A stretch of DNA of 64,000 nt from Paenibacillus sp. FSL H7-0331 (GTDB lineage Bacteria; Bacillota; Bacilli; Paenibacillales; NBRC-103111): positions 33,273 to 97,272 of the forward strand of contig NZ_MRTH01000032.1 of assembly GCF_001956045.1 (NCBI RefSeq), read 5' to 3'. How positions within the stretch are numbered: position 1 is the first letter of the stretch; the number at the start of each line of letters is the position of its first letter. Both the position numbers and the translations under genes were made by a program. Of this stretch, positions 53,017 through 61,807 are shown piece by piece. The notes beneath the pieces are model-generated. The model saw nothing but the letters and a program-made list of their open reading frames with translations, searched no databases and had not been told where the DNA came from.

Positions 53017-54442
53017 AAACCAGCCAGGCAAGCGGTCGCTCAAACGCTCGTTTCTTGTTAATTATTTGGCGATTATCAGCCTTTTGCTCGCGGTGACCAC
53101 GATATCTCTTTTGAACATGGATTTTGTAATGAACCGGGTTTTCGTCAAAACACCGGATTTTAAACACTTGGACCCTAATGAACTCTACGGACCTCAGGGA
53201 ACGCTCGACGGGCAGCGGCCCAATACATACGGTGGATGGTTGGAGCTTGTGGATGAGTCGGGTAAGGTGATTGCCATCCAGGGGGAGAAGCTGGACGATA
53301 TTACCTCGTACTCCGATGGGCAGCTTTATGCCAAAATGGACACATACAGAGTCGATGATTCAATCGCCTATCATGCTTATCCTGTTGCTGGTCCTAACGG
53401 TGAACCGTATCTACTGTTATGGAAAATACCCGAACCGCTTGGTGAAATGGTAACCGCTTTGGGCATTTTTGTGGCTACCTTTATCGTTTTATTGTTCTTT
53501 GCGCTTTATTTCTTCACCAGATTTTCGGTCCGGCAAATGAAGAAGCCGCTGCTGCAAATCGTTGAAGGCATTCAAGAGATGAAACAGTTTCACTATGAGA
53601 AACGACTGGATTTTTTTACGGTAAAGGAATTTGCGGAAATTCGCAACGCGTTTAATGAAATGGCCGAACGTCTACAGCTCGCATCCGCGGACAAGGAAGC
53701 GGTCGAGAAGAACAAACAAAATCTGCTGCTGCATTTATCCCATGATTTGAAGACGCCGATCACCTCCATTTTGGGATATTCCCAACTGTTGCTAGACAGC
53801 CATCAATTGGACGAAAGCCAGAAACGTAAGTACGTCCAATACATTTATGATAAATCCTCCTACATAAGCAAGCTAATTCAAGACTTGTTTGAACTTGCGA
53901 AGTTGGACGACCATCATTTGAAGCTGGATCTGAAGAAGGTGAATTTGACCAAATGGTATCAGCAAAAAATCGCGGAGTACTATCCCGAAATTGAGCATAA
54001 AGGATTCAGTCTGCAGGTCGATATTCCCGAGACACCGCTATACGTTATGATGGATCTCGTGCACATGAATCGCGTGGTTGCGAATCTGATAGGCAATGCG
54101 CTAAAATATAATCCCGCTGGGACTGAACTGTATGTTTCCTGCGAGGGGCTGGACGGGCGCGTCGTGCTCTGGCTGGGAGATAACGGTGTCGGCTTTCAGG
54201 AGCAGGACATGGAGCATCTTTTTGAAGAATTTGTACGCGGAGCCTCTCCGGTGAAGGATGGGACGGGATTGGGATTGGCCATATGCAAAAAAATTATTGC
54301 TCGTCACCAAGGTGCGATTGATCTTCTGATCCATCAGCCGTATTCCACATTGTTCCGGATCAGTCTGCCTTGTGCAGAGGAAGATAGGATGGATATGGCT
54401 AAGACAAATACACGTTATTCAAGTATGTTTTTCATCAAATAA
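53003..54442 (+). CDS. Sensor histidine kinase
   Basis: The start is probably TTG 53003 (MKKHKNQPGKRSLKRSFLVN), overlapping the regulator by 14 nt; frames extend upstream but without a better site. The 479-residue protein has a first membrane helix (YLAIISLLLAVTTISLLN), an extracellular sensor of about 120 residues, a second helix (ALGIFVATFIVLLFFALYFF), HAMP, the His motif LLHLSHDLKTPITS, N-box RVVANLIGNALKYNP, and G boxes DNGVGFQEQ and GTGLGLAICKK. It pairs with the OmpR regulator upstream. Confidence 0.92.
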   Translation: MKKHKNQPGKRSLKRSFLVNYLAIISLLLAVTTISLLNMDFVMNRVFVKTPDFKHLDPNELYGPQGTLDGQRPNTYGGWLELVDESGKVIAIQGEKLDDITSYSDGQLYAKMDTYRVDDSIAYHAYPVAGPNGEPYLLLWKIPEPLGEMVTALGIFVATFIVLLFFALYFFTRFSVRQMKKPLLQIVEGIQEMKQFHYEKRLDFFTVKEFAEIRNAFNEMAERLQLASADKEAVEKNKQNLLLHLSHDLKTPITSILGYSQLLLDSHQLDESQKRKYVQYIYDKSSYISKLIQDLFELAKLDDHHLKLDLKKVNLTKWYQQKIAEYYPEIEHKGFSLQVDIPETPLYVMMDLVHMNRVVANLIGNALKYNPAGTELYVSCEGLDGRVVLWLGDNGVGFQEQDMEHLFEEFVRGASPVKDGTGLGLAICKKIIARHQGAIDLLIHQPYSTLFRISLPCAEEDRMDMAKTNTRYSSMFFIK

Positions 54443-54540
54443 AAGGGTTTCCTTTAATGAGGATCAGCTCAAAGGTAAACAATCGGCTGATATTATCCCT
54501 CTTAAGTAGACATTAAGGAATAAGCCCCTTATTTTAAATG

Positions 54541-54580
54541 GGTCTTACCCCCGTCAAGTAGACAAGTGAAAAAAATCGAA
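54541..54580 (+). mobile_element. IS3-family left end (relic)
   Basis: CGTCAAGTAGACA (54555-54567) followed by AGTGAAAAAAATCG matches the reverse complement of the IS3-type end at 44298-44310. A nearby TTAAGTAGACA (about 54503-54513) may be a second end. No transposase frame is attached. Confidence 0.45.
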
Positions 54581-54767
54581 CTGTGCAACAGCCACTTCCA
54601 AGTAGGGTAGCCAGAGAGTGAGAGTGGAAGGCCTTTGATCAAAACAAGCCTTTGGAATAAACTCGAAAGACTTATGAAGAAACGAGGAACGATTGTCATC
54701 CGACAAGGAGAAGAGATCTATTGAAGGACAATAAATTTTTTGAAGTAGAAAATAAAGATTTGAAGTA

Positions 54768-54799
54768 AAAGGCATTCACTCAATTTGGTGAATGCCTTT
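54768..54799 (+). terminator. Intrinsic terminator
   Basis: AAAGGCATTCAC (54768-54779) and GTGAATGCCTTT (54788-54799), a 12-bp perfect stem with an 8-nt loop, followed by a T-rich stretch. It can work on either strand. Confidence 0.7.
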
Positions 54800-55039
54800 G
54801 TATTTATTAAATTAGATTGAAGAAGAGATTCGCGAGTGTTCGCAGCGACCAGTCGTTCAGCAGCTGGCTAAATTCCGGGTTCCCCGGGCGCAGATAGACA
54901 CCGCAACGTTCAGAGCGCCGGTAACGGCGAGTTTCAGACTTTGACCCATAAGATATGGCTTGAATTCTCTTGCGGGACGGAGTTTTTTTGATTATAGTCC
55001 AAGATAAGAAGATGGATAATGAAGCAAGGAGTGCGTGAA

Positions 55040-56863
55040 ATGAAATCAGCTAGAGTGTTGTATGCGAATCTAAGTTTGAGAGTACGACTAACTGCTTCTT
55101 ACATCGCACTGATCGTCGTTTCGATGACAGTTTTGGGCGTAGGTTATTATGTGAAGAGTTCAGAAGTTATTTTGAAGAACGCAAGCGGAACGTATTTGGG
55201 GTTAGTGAGAAGCAGCAATCAGTCCTTGGATGCGAAGTTTGCGAGTGTAGAGCAGAGCGCTATCAACATGCATCTGGATGAAAATTTATTCGAATTGTTT
55301 AACACAACCAATTTGCAAAAGAAATATCTGGATTATGAAAACGACAGAAAAATAACTCGTGTCCTACAGAAATATTTTCCTACCTCGGAGGATGTATATT
55401 CGGTCAATTTGGCGACGAAAGATTACACGTTTGGAGGAAATCCTAATTTCTGGATCCCGAAAAAGGACTTCTCCGCTTCTGACATTTACCAGATTGGGAT
55501 GAATTCCAAAGATCGCACTTTATGGGTTCCGACGTATAATTTACTAGAAAAATTTTACGCCTCTTCTGCGGTATCCAGCACTAAGGACCAGTATGTATTT
55601 ACAGCTACCAGGTTGATTAACTTATCACTTGTCTCGAATAACTTGTTGAGATCTATGGATAAAGATGCTGAAAGGCCGATTCTCCTCGTTAATTTTCAGG
55701 AATCCATGGTTAGCAGGGCTTTCAAGGAGAGCCTTGTTGTTAAGGACTCTTATTACTACGTTTTGACGAAGGACAATGAGGTCGTTTCAACTTCTAATCG
55801 TTCCGGTTCCCGACCTGTAAACCAGGAATGGATCAACAGTGCCATCGCGAAGAAGAGCGGGACCGAATTTGTACAAGTAGACGGGGAAAAGATGGTCGTC
55901 TGTTTTGATGTGATTGCTACGACAGGCTGGTTGTCCGCGGTATTCATTCCGTATGATAATCTATTGAAAACGATGCCAAATATGTTCAGTTACACGCTCT
56001 ATTCCACCGTATTGATCCTTGTCTTATCTATTTTTCTTGCCTCTTTCTTTTCAAGTAAAATTACAATGCCTCTTAAGAAACTGATGTGGGGGATTAAACA
56101 GATTGGAGAAGGGAATTTTAATACGAGGATTGAAACTTACGGAACTAGCGAAATTAACCTAATCATCCATAAATTTAATCAGATGAACGATAAGATCCAA
56201 GTATTGATCGAGGAAAATTACGAGACGCATTTGAAGGAGATGGAGGCTGAATTGAAGGCGCTGAATTTTCAATTCAACCCGCATTTTCTTTATAACACAC
56301 TCAACATTATTAATTATTTGGCAATCGAAAATAAGCAGACGGTAATAAGTAATATGCTCGTGGAGCTTTCAGAGATGCTGGAATATACGGCTAAAAAATC
56401 AGGCGAAGTGGCGTTTAGCGAAGATGTGAAATATTTACAAAATTACGATTATATTATGAGGCAGCGGTTTGAAGATAAATTTAATATCGAATATCATATC
56501 GATACCGCCTTATACCGTTATACCGTGCCCAAATTTTTCTTGCAGCCTTTCATGGAGAATGCGCTGATTCATGCTTTGGAAGATAGGGAAACAGGCGGGT
56601 GGATCCGGGTAAGCGGGAGGATCGAAGATAAAACCAGGGTTTTTACCATTGAAGATAACGGGAAAGGCATGGAGCCGGACACTCTTATGCGCGTTCTAGC
56701 GACCATAGACGACCCAGTCAGCATGAGAAAATCGATCGGTATTGCCAATGTGAACAAGCGGATAAAGCTTATCTATGGTTCCCAGTACGGTGTAGAAATT
56801 GAATCCCAAGGAAATAAAGGCACAATAATAACAATTACCTTACCGCTGCCATCTACCTTATGA
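55040..56863 (+). CDS. YesM-type sensor histidine kinase of the fructan/sucrose locus
   Basis: I prefer ATG 55040 (AAGGAG at 55026-55031) to the in-frame ATG 55019. The 607-residue kinase has helix 1 (LTASYIALIVVSMTVLGVGY), an extracellular cache-like sensor of ~260 residues, helix 2 (YTLYSTVLILVLSIFLASFF), HAMP, the histidine motif FQFNPHFLYNTLNII, N-box PFMENALIHAL, G box DNGKGMEP. No regulator follows directly; the matching AraC-type regulator lies at the far end of the locus (61808). A scrambled copy of this gene is at 3892-4776. Confidence 0.93.
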   Translation: MKSARVLYANLSLRVRLTASYIALIVVSMTVLGVGYYVKSSEVILKNASGTYLGLVRSSNQSLDAKFASVEQSAINMHLDENLFELFNTTNLQKKYLDYENDRKITRVLQKYFPTSEDVYSVNLATKDYTFGGNPNFWIPKKDFSASDIYQIGMNSKDRTLWVPTYNLLEKFYASSAVSSTKDQYVFTATRLINLSLVSNNLLRSMDKDAERPILLVNFQESMVSRAFKESLVVKDSYYYVLTKDNEVVSTSNRSGSRPVNQEWINSAIAKKSGTEFVQVDGEKMVVCFDVIATTGWLSAVFIPYDNLLKTMPNMFSYTLYSTVLILVLSIFLASFFSSKITMPLKKLMWGIKQIGEGNFNTRIETYGTSEINLIIHKFNQMNDKIQVLIEENYETHLKEMEAELKALNFQFNPHFLYNTLNIINYLAIENKQTVISNMLVELSEMLEYTAKKSGEVAFSEDVKYLQNYDYIMRQRFEDKFNIEYHIDTALYRYTVPKFFLQPFMENALIHALEDRETGGWIRVSGRIEDKTRVFTIEDNGKGMEPDTLMRVLATIDDPVSMRKSIGIANVNKRIKLIYGSQYGVEIESQGNKGTIITITLPLPSTL

Positions 56864-56867
56864 TGGG

Positions 56868-56967
56868 GTGAAAAGTGGACATTCCACCGTTACGACGGTG
56901 GATGTTTCATTGTGAAAATCAAAATGTAAGGGTTTTCGGTACAAAAGTCCACCTTTTCACGTTTTTT
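56868..56967 (+). terminator. Nested terminator between kinase and importer operon
   Basis: The outer stem GTGAAAAG-TGGAC (56868-56880) pairs with GTCCA-C-CTTTTCAC (56947-56960) and is followed by T6. It encloses an inner hairpin CCACCGT-TACG-ACGGTGG (56884-56901). The outer stem over a 66-nt interior is unusually open for a plain terminator, so a switchable structure is possible. Confidence 0.55.
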
Positions 56968-57047
56968 AGAGTAGGATCGGCTGAAGGATCACGATATGAT
57001 GAAAGCGTAATCAATGTATACAAGATATCGTTAATGGAGGGGTTTGA

Positions 57048-58364
57048 ATGAAAGAAGGAAGAAAAGGGCTACTAACGGTCACAAGTTTACTCACTTTTAC
57101 CCTACTTACTGGATGTTTCACAGGTGGACAAACGAACTCAGGCGGCTCTGCCGGAGACAGTGGCCAAGTTGCCCAGAAGGAAGTGGAAATATCCTACTGG
57201 AGGCCGCAAGCAAGCGGTCCAGAAGACGACTTCTACGTGAGAAGAGTTGATGAGTTCAATAAGGCTTTCCAAGGGAAAATTAAGTTGAAAATGGAGCCGA
57301 TTACAAGAGGAAACTCATTTGCATATGAAGATAAAATCAATGCGGCTGTAGCCTCCCATACACTTCCAGACGTTGTTTCCATGGACGGTCCGAACGTAGC
57401 GAACTACGCAGCGTCCAATATTGTCATCCCACTGGATGAATATTATACCAAGGAGGATCTGAACGACTTCGTTCCGTCCATCATTCAGCAGGGGACCTAC
57501 AAAGATAAATTTTATGCCGCCGGGCTAGCCGAGTCTTCCGTTGTTTTGTTCTACAACAAGAAGATTATGAAGCAGTACGGCATTGAACCTCCAACGAATA
57601 TGAAGGATGCCTGGACTTGGGATCAGTGGTATGACGTGATGAAGAAGACAGCACAGAACGATGTGTTCGGCACGAACATGATCAATGACAAAGGCGAGTG
57701 GATGACGTACGCTTTCGAGCAAATGTGGATTTCGGCGGGAACGGACATTGTCAATAAAGAAGGCACATCAGCGAAGGGGTGGGTTAACAGCGACAAGGGA
57801 ATTGCAGCTGCAAACTTTCTGCAAAAGCTAGCGAAAGAAAAATTGTTTAACATTGATCCGAAGCCGACCGAGTTCGAAGAAGGCAAAGCTGCGACAAAGC
57901 TGGGCGGACCGTGGAACATTCCGGGCTTTAAGAACTATCCGGATTTGGAATGGGGCATCACCTATTACCCTAGGAAAGCTGACGGCAGCGTAACTTCTCC
58001 ATCGGGCAGTTGGGCTATCGGCGTATCTAAGGACAGTAAGCATCCGAAGGAAGCGGCAGAAGTGGTGAAGTGGATGACGAACAAGGACAGTTCCGCTCAG
58101 CTTGCCAAAGCAATCAGCATGCCGGCCAGCAGGAAGTCGGCATATGAAAGCATGCCGGAGTATAACGATCTTCCAATGCGAGTTATTAAGGAACAAGTGA
58201 CGACGGTGTCCCATGCAAGACCTGTAACACCAGCCTATCCGGTGCTGACGCAAAAGTTCGCTGAAGCATTGACGGACATTATGATGGGAGCCGATGTGAA
58301 GAAATCATTGGATAGTGTAGCCACTTCTTACGATGATGAATATAAACGGAACTTTAACAACTAA
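57048..58364 (+). CDS. Extracellular sugar-binding lipoprotein (fructan/sucrose locus)
   Basis: A 438-residue protein; GGAGGGG precedes ATG 57048. The lipobox is LLTGC (signal residues 1-~22). The family-1 binding fold follows (VEISYWRPQASGPEDDFYVR, KIKLKMEPITRG, DVVSMDGPNVANYA, FEEGKAATKLGGPWN). The locus context (GH32 hydrolase, ROK kinase) suggests a fructo-oligosaccharide or sucrose-like ligand. Its size and the downstream permeases are of the MalEFG/UgpBAE class, different from the LplA/LplB/YtcP class used in the other two importers of this window. Confidence 0.92.
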   Translation: MKEGRKGLLTVTSLLTFTLLTGCFTGGQTNSGGSAGDSGQVAQKEVEISYWRPQASGPEDDFYVRRVDEFNKAFQGKIKLKMEPITRGNSFAYEDKINAAVASHTLPDVVSMDGPNVANYAASNIVIPLDEYYTKEDLNDFVPSIIQQGTYKDKFYAAGLAESSVVLFYNKKIMKQYGIEPPTNMKDAWTWDQWYDVMKKTAQNDVFGTNMINDKGEWMTYAFEQMWISAGTDIVNKEGTSAKGWVNSDKGIAAANFLQKLAKEKLFNIDPKPTEFEEGKAATKLGGPWNIPGFKNYPDLEWGITYYPRKADGSVTSPSGSWAIGVSKDSKHPKEAAEVVKWMTNKDSSAQLAKAISMPASRKSAYESMPEYNDLPMRVIKEQVTTVSHARPVTPAYPVLTQKFAEALTDIMMGADVKKSLDSVATSYDDEYKRNFNN

Positions 58365-58492
58365 ATCGTTTCTGTGAGAACGCAGGAGCGGAATCAGGAC
58401 ATGCTTGATATCGGCCTGATGCCGCTGCCTGCGATCATTTAGAAGATGGACTTTAGATTGGACGATTCTTGGAGAGGAGTGATGATTGATCC

Positions 58493-59419
58493 ATGCAGAA
58501 AGTTAGTACACAAGTTCATACAAGCACAAAGTCTAAAGTAACATCGATCGGGCTTCAGAAGCGAAGAGAGTCTATCACGGGATATTCATTTATTCTGCCA
58601 GCCGTGCTCCTGCTGATTGTGTTCCTGCTGCTGCCTTTTTTGCTGGCTGTGGTGTTCGGATTCACCAAATTCAATTTACTGCGGCCTGATCAGATTAAAT
58701 TTACAGGTCTGGACAATTACATGATCCTTTTTAAGGATAAGCTCTTTTATAAATCCTTGTATAACACAATGTATTTCACTGTCGTCGTCGTTCCCGTCCA
58801 ATCGGCGGTAGCGCTGCTGCTGGCCTTGTTAGTCAACAATCAGCTTAAGATGAGAAATGTATTTCGGATTGCTTACTTTAGCCCAGTTATTACATCCATG
58901 ACGGTCATCGCTATTTTGTGGATTTCTCTGTATAACCCGAATGAGGGATTGATCAATTCAGCTTTACATCTGTTTGGCATACCGAAGCAGCCGTTCTTGC
59001 GAAGTGCGGATCAGGCGATGAATTCCATCATCTTCATGTCCGTATGGCAAGCCGCGGGATATCAAATGATGATTTTTCTGGCGGGTCTTCAAAGTATTCC
59101 GAAAGATTTGTATGAAGCCTCGGCTATGGACGGCGCAAATAAGTTCCAACAACTCAAATATATTACGATTCCAAGCTTGTACAATGTCATCGTATTCGTT
59201 CTGACAATTACAACGATTCAAGCGGTGAAGCTGTTCACTCAACCTTACGTGATGACGAATGGCGGGCCGGAGAATTCTACAAGAACACTTGCACTGCTCA
59301 TTTACCAGCAAGGGTTCCAATTCAGGAATGCAGGCTATGCATCCGCCGTATCCGTTATTTTCTTCCTGATTGTAGTCGTGATTTCCTTTTCTATGAAGAA
59401 ATTTTTTAAAGATAGATGA
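58493..59419 (+). CDS. Sugar ABC transporter permease (MalF/UgpA-like)
   Basis: A 308-residue permease with six helices; helix 1 is YSFILPAVLLLIVFLLLPFL. The EAA loop is YEASAMDGANKFQQLKYITIP, and the conserved NGGPENSTRTLALLIYQQGF is diagnostic of this class. GGAGAGGAGTG lies 10-20 nt before ATG 58493. Together with the next permease it imports the sugar bound by the upstream lipoprotein; the ATPase is presumably a shared one elsewhere. Confidence 0.93.
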   Translation: MQKVSTQVHTSTKSKVTSIGLQKRRESITGYSFILPAVLLLIVFLLLPFLLAVVFGFTKFNLLRPDQIKFTGLDNYMILFKDKLFYKSLYNTMYFTVVVVPVQSAVALLLALLVNNQLKMRNVFRIAYFSPVITSMTVIAILWISLYNPNEGLINSALHLFGIPKQPFLRSADQAMNSIIFMSVWQAAGYQMMIFLAGLQSIPKDLYEASAMDGANKFQQLKYITIPSLYNVIVFVLTITTIQAVKLFTQPYVMTNGGPENSTRTLALLIYQQGFQFRNAGYASAVSVIFFLIVVVISFSMKKFFKDR

Positions 59420-59440
59420 TATTCGGAAGGAGCAGAGCTC

Positions 59441-60271
59441 ATGGCTGATCGTAAGATTAAAATTTTCATCTATGCGTCTAATATTATCATGTCGGTGCTC
59501 TTTATTATCCCGTTGCTATGGATGGTCGTTTCATCACTCAAACCGGAAAATCAAATTTTCGCGGATCTAGGCTCGATCAAGTCTTTACTTCCTACGAATA
59601 TAACATTTGATAACTATATAAAAGCTTTCAACCGGATCCCCATGATGAAATACTTATTTAACAGCTTGTTCTACGTCTCGGTTATCGGCATTAGCGGCCT
59701 GGGGGTTAACTCTATCTGCGGATATGCGCTGGCCAAGCTCAATTTTAAAGGAAAAGGTGTTATCCTTACCGCCATCATTGCGCTGATGATAGTGCCGTTT
59801 GAAAGCATCGTGATGCCGCTCTATTTCGTCGTCAACGGCTTGAGCTGGGTGAACACCTGGCTTGCGCTCATCGTCCCGTTTATTGCGAATTGCTTCAGTA
59901 TCTTCATGTTCCGCCAGTTTTTTATGGATATTCCGAACGAACTTCTGGAATCGGCGGCGATTGATGGCTCATCTCCGCTGGAGACGTTTCTGAAAATTGT
60001 CATTCCCCTCTCAGGACCCGTATTTACGACTGTTTTCATTCTGGACTTTATCTCCCATTGGGGGGATTTCATGTGGCCTATACTGGTAACCACAGGAGAA
60101 TCAATGAGGAACATTCAGCTGGGTATTCAAACGTTCTTTACACTTCCTCCTATATTCTACGGGCAAATCATGGCGACGCTTACGTTCACCACCTTGCCAA
60201 TCGTCGTGATCTTTCTGCTTCTGCAAAAGTACTATGTACAGGGCATCACCAGCACCGGGATCAAAGGGTAG
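59441..60271 (+). CDS. Sugar ABC transporter permease (MalG/UgpE-like)
   Basis: A 276-residue permease; GGAAGGAGC precedes ATG 59441, 21 nt after the first permease. It has six helices, the EAA loop (LESAAIDGSSPLETFLKIVIP) and a C-terminus typical of MalG (LQKYYVQGITSTGIKG). It completes the importer. Confidence 0.93.
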   Translation: MADRKIKIFIYASNIIMSVLFIIPLLWMVVSSLKPENQIFADLGSIKSLLPTNITFDNYIKAFNRIPMMKYLFNSLFYVSVIGISGLGVNSICGYALAKLNFKGKGVILTAIIALMIVPFESIVMPLYFVVNGLSWVNTWLALIVPFIANCFSIFMFRQFFMDIPNELLESAAIDGSSPLETFLKIVIPLSGPVFTTVFILDFISHWGDFMWPILVTTGESMRNIQLGIQTFFTLPPIFYGQIMATLTFTTLPIVVIFLLLQKYYVQGITSTGIKG

Positions 60272-60324
60272 TCTGGCTCGGGTTATTGGACAGGGCATCA
60301 TTCTAAGCGAATCGAGGTAAGCGT

Positions 60325-61791
60325 ATGACCAACGAACTGTACAGACCGCAGTTTCATTTCTCTCCTCAGCAAAACTGGATGAACGATCCGAACGGACTCG
60401 TATACTTTCATGGCGAATATCACTTGTTTTATCAATATCATCCTCATGGAACAACATGGGGACCGATGCATTGGGGCCATGCTATTAGCAAGGACCTTGT
60501 ACACTGGGAGCATGCTCCCATCGCTTTGGAGCCCGATGAGCATGGACAAATTTTTTCCGGCAGTGCAGTCGTGGATTGGCATGATACGACCGGATTTTTT
60601 AACGGAGAAGCCGGTTTGGTCGCTATTTTCACGCATCATGACCAAGAACCGGATAGCGATCGCCCAAGAGAACGCCAAAGCTTGGCTTATAGCAGCGATT
60701 TCGGCAGAACCTGGACCACATACAGCGGCAACCCGGTGCTGACGGATTCCAGGTTTCCAGATTTCCGCGACCCTAAGGTTTTCTGGCACACAGAGACGAA
60801 TCAATGGGTCATGATACTAGCCTCCGGTCAAACAGTAAGCATCTATCATTCAGCGAATTTGAAGGATTGGTCCTTTGCCAGTCAATTTGGAGATGGAGAG
60901 GGGGCGCATTTCGGTGTCTGGGAATGTCCCGATTTATTCAAGCTTCCGTTAGACGGCGACTCTGCCAGAACGAAATGGGTCATGCTGATCAGCATCGGCA
61001 ATTCTCCGGAATATCGAGAAGGCTCCAGAACGCAGTACTTCATCGGAGACTTTGATGGTGCGGTGTTTAAGAACGATGCCTCTCCCGAAAAGGTTCGATG
61101 GCTCGATGGGGGGAGAGATAATTACGCGGGAGTCAGTTGGTCGGACATTCCGGCTAAGGATGGTCGACGGATCTATATCGGATGGATGAGCAACTGGAAA
61201 TACGCGCAAGTGACGCCAACTGAAAGCTGGCGCAGCGCAATGACAATCCCAAGATCATTGGGTTTAATAAGCCGCAAGGATCAAATTATTGTTGTTCAGC
61301 AGCCTGTTCATGAATTAAATCAATTGAAATCAGGCATATATAAATGGGATGAAACGATCATTGATCCCGGTCAAAACTTGCTGTCCGTACTTGATTTACC
61401 GTACTTTGAATTGGAGGCTGAGTTTGAATTACAGACTGCTGTGGAATTTGGATTCAAAGTCCGGGCATCCGATATATCAGAAACTGTGGTAGGCTATGAA
61501 GTGGAGAAGCAAGAAATCTTTGTAGATCGTTCTTATTCTGGTGAGGTTTCCTTTCATTCGGATTTCTCAGGCAGACATGCGGTCAAGGTGGAAACGCTGG
61601 ACCGACGCCTCAAGCTGCACATTTTGGTGGATACTTCATCGATTGAAGTGTTTGCAGGCGAAGGTGAAGCCGTTATTACCGATTTAATATTTCCGGGAGA
61701 GAAAGATCAAGGTCTGGAGATCTATGCACTTCAAGGATCCGTCAAACTCATCTCGCTAAACATATCTCCGCTCAAGAGCATTTGGACATAA
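60325..61791 (+). CDS. GH32 family beta-fructosidase (sucrose/fructo-oligosaccharide hydrolase)
   Basis: A 488-residue enzyme with a five-bladed propeller and C-terminal beta-sandwich. The three catalytic residues are in place: nucleophile Asp21 in WMNDPNG, transition-state stabiliser Asp149 in FRDPK, acid/base Glu200 in WECPDLF. No signal peptide, so it acts inside the cell on imported sugar. The C-terminal part has the family signature DTSSIEVFAGEGE. It is coupled to the importer and a ROK fructokinase-like gene, which suggests a pathway of uptake, hydrolysis to fructose and glucose, and phosphorylation. Whether it prefers sucrose, levan oligomers or a phosphorylated substrate cannot be told. 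Confidence 0.93.
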   Translation: MTNELYRPQFHFSPQQNWMNDPNGLVYFHGEYHLFYQYHPHGTTWGPMHWGHAISKDLVHWEHAPIALEPDEHGQIFSGSAVVDWHDTTGFFNGEAGLVAIFTHHDQEPDSDRPRERQSLAYSSDFGRTWTTYSGNPVLTDSRFPDFRDPKVFWHTETNQWVMILASGQTVSIYHSANLKDWSFASQFGDGEGAHFGVWECPDLFKLPLDGDSARTKWVMLISIGNSPEYREGSRTQYFIGDFDGAVFKNDASPEKVRWLDGGRDNYAGVSWSDIPAKDGRRIYIGWMSNWKYAQVTPTESWRSAMTIPRSLGLISRKDQIIVVQQPVHELNQLKSGIYKWDETIIDPGQNLLSVLDLPYFELEAEFELQTAVEFGFKVRASDISETVVGYEVEKQEIFVDRSYSGEVSFHSDFSGRHAVKVETLDRRLKLHILVDTSSIEVFAGEGEAVITDLIFPGEKDQGLEIYALQGSVKLISLNISPLKSIWT

Positions 61792-61807
61792 ATGTAAGGA
61801 GGCTTGC

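Larger units (their letters stand above)
54443..55039. other. Gap with relics and a terminator
   Basis: Apart from the IS3 end and the terminator, the minus strand from about 54955 down to a TAA near 54812 reads as ~45 residues of protein-like sequence (RSERCGVYLRPGNPEFSQLL, then NDWSLRTLANLFFNLI) with higher GC than the surroundings and no start. It may be the tail of a lost gene. I do not recognise it. Confidence 0.35.
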
